Part shown: positions 57,640-64,000 of the stretch, in pieces
How the letters are laid out: each line of letters begins with the position of its first letter
How positions within the stretch are numbered: position 1 is the first letter of the stretch
From: Hydra vulgaris
Taxonomy: Eukaryota > Cnidaria > Hydrozoa > Anthoathecata > Hydridae
Reading direction: 5' to 3'
Assembly (NCBI RefSeq): GCF_038396675.1
Contig: NC_088933.1
Location: 14,362,001 to 14,426,000, forward strand
Length of the DNA: 64,000 nucleotides
Notes under the pieces: generated by a model
Database searches by the model: none
Told to the model about the DNA's origin: nothing
What the model saw: the letters and a program-made list of their open reading frames with translations, nothing else
Program-made: the position numbers and the translations under genes

Positions 57640-60060
57640 ACTAAAGTACCAAAAACCACCAGCTATTCTTTTATATGCTTTTGTTTCGCACCACTTTACT
57701 CTATCGCCTTTCTCTTTGTTCTATATCGCTTTCCTTATCTCAAGACTGCACATTTTTTGATGTTATTTCTGATCAAATTGACCAAGTTGTTGGTGACTTT
57801 AACGCTAATCACACTGAATGGTTTGGCTCTAGTGTCAGTGACTCTGCAGGCATTAAGGCCCACAACTTTTGCTTGTCTCAATTTCTAACACAAATAGTAA
57901 ACTTTTTAACACATTTTCTTGATAACCCGAATCATTTACTTTCTCTACTCGAGTAATGTTTTGTTTTTGATCCTAGTCAGTGCTCAGTTTCTCCACAGTC
58001 ACCATTAGGTGCTTCTGATCAACTATTATCCCATTCTTCTTTATCATCAGAATCTCCCTATCAATGTACCTTTTACAACTACCTTGAAGCTAACTGGGAC
58101 TCTTTCCGTGATTTTCTTTATGAAGTCCCTTGGGTAGAAATCTTTCGTCTTCCTGCTGACAAATGTGGTTTTTACATAACTTCATGGATTCGGGCTGGCA
58201 TGATATCTTTAATTCTCTCTTGACAATTCGAAGTCACGGCTCACTCTTCTCCATGGTATTCCACACATTGTGCTGCTTCAATTTCCAATTGAAACCATTA
58301 CTTCCATATCTATTAGCAAAACTATTCTCCAGAAAATAAACGTCTGTTTACTACTGCTTGAAACCATTGTAAAAAGTTCTTGTTTTACGCCAAATCCTGC
58401 TAATCTTAAGTCATGAAATATTGTATTTCATCACAAAAATTAGGCTCTAGTGACTTATGGAGAACCTTTAATGTATCAATAATAAGGGCGAATCTGTAAT
58501 TCCACCTCTCCTGTATGGTTCAGATTTTGTCAGCTCACCTAAAGGAGAAATTGTTTGCTAAGAACTAAAGTTGAATTGTTTACTAAGAACTTTTCATCAA
58601 TACCATCTCTCAATTCCACTAGTCGCGTTCTACCTGATATAGCCAACAAATAGGTTGATCCACTGCTTGATATTTGTATCACTCCAGCTTTTGTATCTAA
58701 AGTAATTTCTTGCTTAGACTTTTCTACAGCTTGTGGTCCGGACAAAATACCTGTTGTAGCCATGCAGTGCTCTCCAGAGCTGCCTTTTATGCTTTCAAAA
58801 CTATTTAACAAGTGCTTATCAGAATCTTGTTTTCCAGCTTGCCGGAAAGCAGCATCTGTTATCTCTATTTTCGAAAATTCTGAAGAGCGATCTGACTCAA
58901 TTATTGTCTCACTAGTCTTCTTCATATCATAAACAAGGTTTTTGAATTTTAATTAACAAACACTTTATCTCTCGTTTTGAATCTAATAACTTACTTTCTG
59001 ATCATCATTATGGACTTCAATCTCCTTGTTCTACAAGTGTAATAACGGATAGGTTTTATCGTGAATTAAATTAATCTATCGCACTTGTCATTTCTTAAGC
59101 TTTTGATAAAGTTTGCCATGCTGGTCTTTTCCATAAGCTTACTTCTTACGATGTATCTGGTAACATCTTTAAAATTATTGAATTTTTCCTTTCCAATTGT
59201 AGTATAAAAGTTGTCTTCGATGGACAGCACTTTTCTACATATCCTGTAACTTCAAGGGTTTCTCAAGGTTCATTCCTTGGTCCTTTAATCTTTTAATTTA
59301 CATTAAGAATATATTCTCACATCTAAGGTGGCATTGTTTGCTGATAATATACAATTTATTCTTGCCTTGATAAGAAGCCAACACTCTCTGATTGCTTGGT
59401 GGGGGCATTTGAGCTTAAAAAAGATCTCACTTCTGCTACAGCATGGGGCTCACAGTGGCTGGTGAACTTTAATTCAGGTAAAACCCAATTTTTTTCAGCA
59501 AATCGTTATCACAATAAATTAGATCTTCCTATATTTATGAATGGTAATGTACTCGATGAGTCTTCTACCACTCATCTTCTAGGATTAACTTATAATCCAA
59601 ATTTTTTTTGGAAACCGTATATCAAATTCATTGCAAAAATAGCATTTGCAATGAATTTGATATATGGTATAAAGTTGCATCTCTTTGTTGTGCTCAACAC
59701 TTTCTTACTCCAGATTCTATTATTTAACTTTATAAATCTCAAATCCGTTCTTGTATGAAATACTGTTGCCATATCTGGAGCATATCTTCTAATGATGCCC
59801 ATTCTCTTTTAGACAAGGTACAAAAACACATTGTAAACATAGTTGGACCAGCTCCAACCATTTTCACATTGTTGTTATGTTGCTTATTTTTCTATAAAGA
59901 CTTTATTAGACACTTATCTAAAGAACTAGTGTTTCTTGTGCCATCTACAAATATTCATTATCATGATACTCGGCAATCAATTAAGTCTCATCTTTTTTCT
60001 GTGACTATTCCTAAGTGCTCTAAAAACTCTTATTTGTCTAGTTTTTTTCCTTGAACACCG
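57640..60060 (+). pseudogene. Jockey-like LINE relic (endonuclease and reverse transcriptase)
   Basis: On the + strand: SLCSISLSLSQDCTFFDVIS and VVGDFNANHTEWFGSSVSDS (57680-57840, endonuclease with the GDFNAHH-type motif), YLEANWDSFRDFLYEVPW near 58090, a long stretch of broken frames, AFDKVCHAGLFHKLTSYDV near 59110, VSQGSFLGPL near 59265, DLTSATAWGSQWLVNFNSGK at 59420, and a tail with YCCHIWSISSNDAHSLLDKV near 59770. It is the same family and strand as 16040-17330. It begins right where the opposite relic ends, so one probably inserted beside or into the other. The minus-strand frame 58539-58925 is antisense. Confidence 0.8.
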
Positions 60061-60089
60061 ATGGTCTTAAGTTTAAAAAAGACATGAAG

Positions 60090-60470
60090 AACAATGCTTT
60101 AGTGCTGCATAGTATCAAGTAAGATGCATGGAGTGACGCTACCATTAATTTTGTTAGGATGTTGGCATCTCCATAGAGAAGGGGTCAAGTGGTATATTGT
60201 TATGATGCTCGAGTTTGTTTAGGTGCCAAAAATAAAATAAAACAAGCTAAAAAAGTCCCGTAAACCATTTCATTGTATGCTTTCTCAGCAGCAAAGACAG
60301 CCCGGCAAATATTATTGCCCAGGGATTTGTCTTGGCTTATGACAACAACTTGTGACGTTGTATGGAATAAAATGATGATATCGCATGTTAAAACATGTGA
60401 GAAGCAACCAGCAAATTCTTTGGAGGTTCATCAAGCATTATTTAATATTGGTGAAAACAAATGTTAACCA
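60090..60470 (+). pseudogene. Unrecognised degenerate coding stretch
   Basis: A + strand frame with two stops (about 60176 and 60261) reads RRGQVVYCYDARVCLGAKNK, then TISLYAFSAAKTARQILLPR, DLSWLMTTTCDVVWNKMMIS and HVKTCEKQPANSLEVHQALF, ending ENKC. The composition looks coding and not like the LINE before it. I do not recognise it; it might be part of a DNA transposon or a decayed host exon. Confidence 0.35.
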
Positions 60471-60479
60471 AAGAAGTTG

Positions 60480-61973
60480 TTCTTAAACAAGCCATTAATT
60501 AAAGATTTAGGCCATTTGGAGACAGCGTTAATATGCAAAATATAGATTATTTTGCTAAAAAATTGCTATTAACAGAGCCTTTAAAGGAAAAAAAAATCTT
60601 TAAAAGTGTTTTAGGCAAATATCAATTTTAGTAATAACTTTTAAACATAATATCTTTATATTGGCTAATGATTTGTGCCTGAAATCTTTAGGGTATCCTC
60701 AGTATGCTTCAGAATTTTGGTTAACAATTAGGATTTTAAATATACCTGTTAAATTTTTTTAATTAAGAAATTAGTTTACATGTCAAACCACCTAGTATTT
60801 TTAATTAAATTTAAAATAAGCCCTTAAACTAAAAAACCATTTACGTCACTAGATCTGACAGGAAAATATTTTAGCAAATTCAATTTTAAATGCTTTTTCC
60901 ACCATTATAGATGTAAAAAAATATATTGATTTAAGAAAAATCTGTATTTATATTACAAGGTTAATTCACCAGTGTATTAAAACAGCCAGAAATTAGACAA
61001 CTTTTAAGCTACCACACTACCATACTTTATTGACTACATACAAATAGCATTTCAAAATCAATACATAAGTATACATGACTTATTAAAGACTAACTGATCA
61101 GGTTTTTAGATTTTGAAGTTCCTACATCAGAAGTTGATTGCATTTTAACGCAAAAAAAAATTCAATTATACTGCCAGTGAATAATGTCAAGTTAAAAGTG
61201 AAATAGATCTTAATTGGCATCATGGGACATATCAATATCTTATACCAAATACATACTTTATGTCAGCTAACAAATCTTCTCCCTATCTGTAGTTGAACAT
61301 TCCATATTAGTTTGATATAAAAAGGTTCATCTTCCTGATGAACCTACTGATGGAGAAACAAGCTGTTGAAGACAAAAATTAGATTAGTGTTTTTACTAAT
61401 TTAATTTATTAGTGCTCTGTTCTTTAAGAATATTGAGCACTCTAAAATTGAATACACTAACATAATATATATAATTTATTTATTCGTTCTCGCCCACACT
61501 TCCCTAAAATGGTTTACGGGAGCAATTTACAGCCCTCGCAAAAGTATTTTTTTTTCTCTCAAAAGTTTAATTATCATTGTAACTAAAATGAAATACACAA
61601 AGTCAAAAAAATTTAATTCATTGCATAATAAACAGGTACGGTTTTTGCAAGTCAAAAAAAAATTTACTTCTAAAGAATTTTTTCACAGCACAACAAATGA
61701 TGCTTGTTATGTGTATATTATTGCAACATTAACGTTACAAACATATGCTAGTAACAAGTATAAAACCAAATTTTGTATTTAATTAGGAATTTTTATATAA
61801 ATAAACAGATAGCTTGTGCAAAACCCAAAAGCTCTCATAAAAAGCAGTTTAAAGGAGCAGCTCGCATGGCTCGCCATGTTGGTTATAGGAGAGTTTTTCT
61901 CCGCTCTTGCACTTATTTACTCATGACAAGGCCTGTATATATATATATAAATTTAAATGTATTTTAAAATATA
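60480..61973. other. Unassigned stretch
   Basis: No coding frame supported. Near 61850-61930 a GC-richer phrase (AGCTCGCATGGCTCGCCATG, then GGCCTGTATATATA) leads into a TA tract, as at 3041-3051, so both may be ends of the same kind of repeat. Confidence 0.35.

Positions 61974-62048
<75 letters not shown>
61974..62048. repeat. (TA)n microsatellite
   Basis: A TA tract of about 75 bases left of MITE copy 2. Confidence 0.95.
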
Positions 62049-62051
<3 letters not shown>

Positions 62052-62053
62052 AA

Positions 62054-62413
62054 GGATGAGGAGTCCCAAAAAAGAGTTTGGATTAGAATGTCAAAAAAGA
62101 TTAATTCTTCCTAGTTTTTGGTATCCAGGAGCTCTAATAATATAAAAAAAACTTAAGGACTACTATTGGTAAAATGTTAAGACTTTTAGTTAGAGAAACA
62201 ATCGCTTTTTGAACACGGAGTCCATAGGTATAATGGCAACAAAGACTACAGGACTCTAAGACTCCTAAAAACACCATGTTTCAAGCCATTAAATTTCATT
62301 TGTTTCTTTTTATAGTAGATCACTGGTCAACAAACATGTTCAGAGCTTCTGAAAACCAAAGACCAGGAAAAAATAGAGATATAAAACCGGAGTCCATTTA
62401 AGACTTTGTATCC
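62054..62413. mobile_element. ~360-bp MITE, copy 2
   Basis: Begins GGATGAGGAGTCCCAAAA and ends with the imperfect complement AGACTTTGTATCC. The body matches copy 1 (48420-48723): TAGTTTTTGGTATCCAGGAG, TTTCAAGCCATTAAATTTCA and GTCAACAAACATGTTCAGAG. It has an extra internal stretch around 62200-62270 with ACTCTAAGACTCC. TA microsatellites lie on both sides (61974-62048, 62430-62510). Confidence 0.7.
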
Positions 62414-62426
62414 ATGTTTATAAATT

Positions 62427-62429
<3 letters not shown>

Positions 62430-62510
<81 letters not shown>
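62430..62510. repeat. (TA)n microsatellite
   Basis: A TA tract of about 80 bases between MITE copy 2 and the hAT-like element. Confidence 0.95.
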
Positions 62511-62514
<4 letters not shown>

Positions 62515-64000
62515 GGATATGACTTTTTTGCAACCTACTAGGCCTGTATCGTAATTCAATGAACTTTTATGTAAAAAGAACGAATAGATGTTTCATTTTG
62601 ACATATTTTGAAAAAAGGTCACCCCAAAACCAAAAAATCGAATTTTCAATAGGTACACTTTTGTACAGTAAATGAATATTAAAGGCTGAAGATGTTGTAA
62701 GAGTCATACTCCTGTTGTTATTTTATTTATTTATGCAACATGTACTGTGATATAACAAAAAACATTATGTGATATATAATTATACAAGTATTACAAAATT
62801 AACAGTATCAAAGCGTCTAGTACAACAATATACATAACTGTCTGTGTCTATAGGCCTACTGTGTTTAGTACATGGGTCACATGATGCTCACGTCTCATAA
62901 AGAGTCTAGCGCTTATTACTTAGAATGAATCGAAGTTGCAGTTTGTCTTTCTTTCTGCAGGAAGCATACAGGTCTTGCATCACCTTGATTGCACGTTCAG
63001 CTATCTGATTACTTCGTGGTATGTCGATGACGGATGGCTCTTTCTTCCAGTGATTTTTGAATGACTGCAATGCCTTTTTGTAAGGCTTCAATACATCAGA
63101 TAAATTCTTGAAGTCATTGTCATTGTACTTTTGACTACTAAACCAATGTTCTGCCCACTCATATGAAATGAACCTGCAAACCTTCTCCAAATTCTTTCTC
63201 GCTTCAGGCATAAGAATGAACGCCAGAATGGCGAGAATGGCTCTTGAGTTCCATCTGGCATTGCTCATATTAGGAATGTTCTGAAAGTGAATCAGAGGGA
63301 AGTTTCTTTGTTCTTCATAGAACCTAAACACTCTTGTTAAATGGTACAAAAACTTCATATCGTCTCTCCACCCTGATTTATCAAGAATTTCTACAGTTCC
63401 ATTCACAAACTTATCCTTCAGTTCATCATACTTATTCAACAGTTCAGACACAAATGGGTATTCAATGTTTGGAGATTTGGTATCACCCCCAAGTTCTTCG
63501 TCCATCACCAGACGGAGAATCCTGTCTAGTACGTGATGCTGACAACCGATAAATTGTGGTATTGTGACTTTTTCTAGTACGTGATGCTGACAACCGATAA
63601 ATTGTGGTATTGTGAATTTAATTTAAACATACGTTGCAACTTCACAACAACTCCATTTCTCTTCCCAGTATTGACGTTTGTTGTATCAGTAATGATCATC
63701 TTAATTGAATTCCACAAATTGTATTCATCAATAAGTTTGGCAATTTTTTCAGCAACAGTTTCAGCTTTGCCATCTTTTAAACGCAGTGCATCAAGTTTCA
63801 CGTCAGTTCTTTCATTCTGAAGTACAACTACCTGATATTCCTTATCATCTATTCGTTTGCCGTCAAAGTGTAAGGACCACTGTTCCATTTTAAGTTGTTG
63901 TATCATTTCTTTTTTTAATTTACCTGCCTCTTTGAATATGGACTTGTAAATTGCTGATTGACTTGGAGTTGGAATATCAATACCTTGTTGTGATAATACA
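62511..64000 (-). mobile_element. hAT-like transposon, 3' part
   Basis: The left boundary is probably the sequence TAGGGATATGACTTTTTTGC directly after the TA tract; the other end is outside the window. The region holds a 395-bp 3' non-coding part and the transposase-like gene on the minus strand. Assignment as a transposon rests on the encoded protein and on the sharp change at 62511. Confidence 0.55.
62906..64000 (-). pseudogene. hAT-like transposase, partial, one frameshift
   Basis: Open from the window edge. First comes QQGIDIPTPSQSAIYKSIFK, then WSLHFDGKRIDDKEYQVVVL (possible first Asp), KMIITDTTNVNTGKRNGVVV (possible second Asp) and KLQRMFK. Near 63620 the frame shifts by one base. It then reads TIPQFIGCQHHVLDRILRLV (Cys-x2-His as in hAT proteins), YPFVSELLNKYDELKDKFVN, LDKSGWRDDMKFLYHLTRVF, FQNIPNMSNARWNSRAILA and IPRSNQIAERAIKVMQDLYA (possible catalytic Glu), ending SNKR. 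A 48-bp unit (63525-63572 and 63573-63620) is duplicated in tandem in frame, repeating 16 residues around FIGCQHHVLEK. Membership in the hAT superfamily is inferred from residue order only. Confidence 0.6.

Noticed and set aside
58539-58925. 128-codon minus-strand ORF
   Set aside because: Antisense to the Jockey-like relic on the + strand.
53300-62500. Further upstream exons of ECH1
   Set aside because: Scanned by eye for the catalytic-region blocks (such as the conserved GADVGTLQ-type stretch) and none found; they probably lie beyond the window.

Overview
The window looks like genomic DNA of an animal. The base composition is very AT-rich, with long (TA)n and (TG)n tracts. Two ordinary metazoan genes are cut into short exons by GT-AG introns, and almost everything else is DNA transposons, non-LTR retrotransposons, a tRNA-derived SINE and foldback elements. 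The mix of Tc1/mariner, pogo, hAT, THAP-DDE, CR1/L2-like and Jockey-like elements with very high AT content suggests a cnidarian, most likely Hydra. This is inferred from the look of the sequence, not from a search.

Host genes. (1) The first 226 bases carry the start of a minus-strand coding exon that runs off the window. (2) At 9865-11677 (+) there is an unrecognised gene of two main exons for a predicted secreted, glycosylated protein of 338 residues. A candidate cassette exon in its intron fits the reading frame but carries a stop codon. (3) At 39308-29995 (-) there is a complete eight-exon gene for the CXXC zinc-binding protein CZIB (UPF0587, C1orf123). No single open reading frame shows it; it was assembled exon by exon. 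(4) At 52857-41655 (-) lie the last three coding exons of ECH1, dienoyl-CoA isomerase, ending in the peroxisomal signal SKL. CZIB lies 2.3 kb downstream of ECH1 on the same strand.

Mobile DNA, left to right. A THAP-DDE transposase relic (about 3.96-5.45 kb). A Tc1/mariner element with clear ends (7244-8379). A 1.1-kb palindrome-rich MITE-like element (13128-14208). A broken repeat-encoded protein (14.65-15.77 kb). A Jockey-like reverse transcriptase relic (16.0-17.3 kb). A foldback element (17825-18506). A CR1/L2-like retrotransposon with both ORFs intact (about 19.1-24.2 kb). An old hAT copy (24.9-29.1 kb) split by a younger hAT (26309-28773) with a perfect 8-bp target duplication. The CZIB introns hold a foldback element, a short MITE, a pogo-like element and many hairpins. 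The 10.3-kb ECH1 intron holds an L2-like LINE interrupted by a Tc1 element (which itself carries a SINE) and by a pogo element. From 55.9 to 60.1 kb two oppositely oriented LINE relics abut. The window ends inside a hAT-like transposase gene (62.5 kb to the end).

Five copies of one tRNA-derived SINE family are present, all on the minus strand. The best copy (52971-53267) still shows a tRNA-Thr(UGU)-like head. The window has no operon-like or prokaryotic features, no rRNA, no CRISPR array and no convincing functional tRNA gene.
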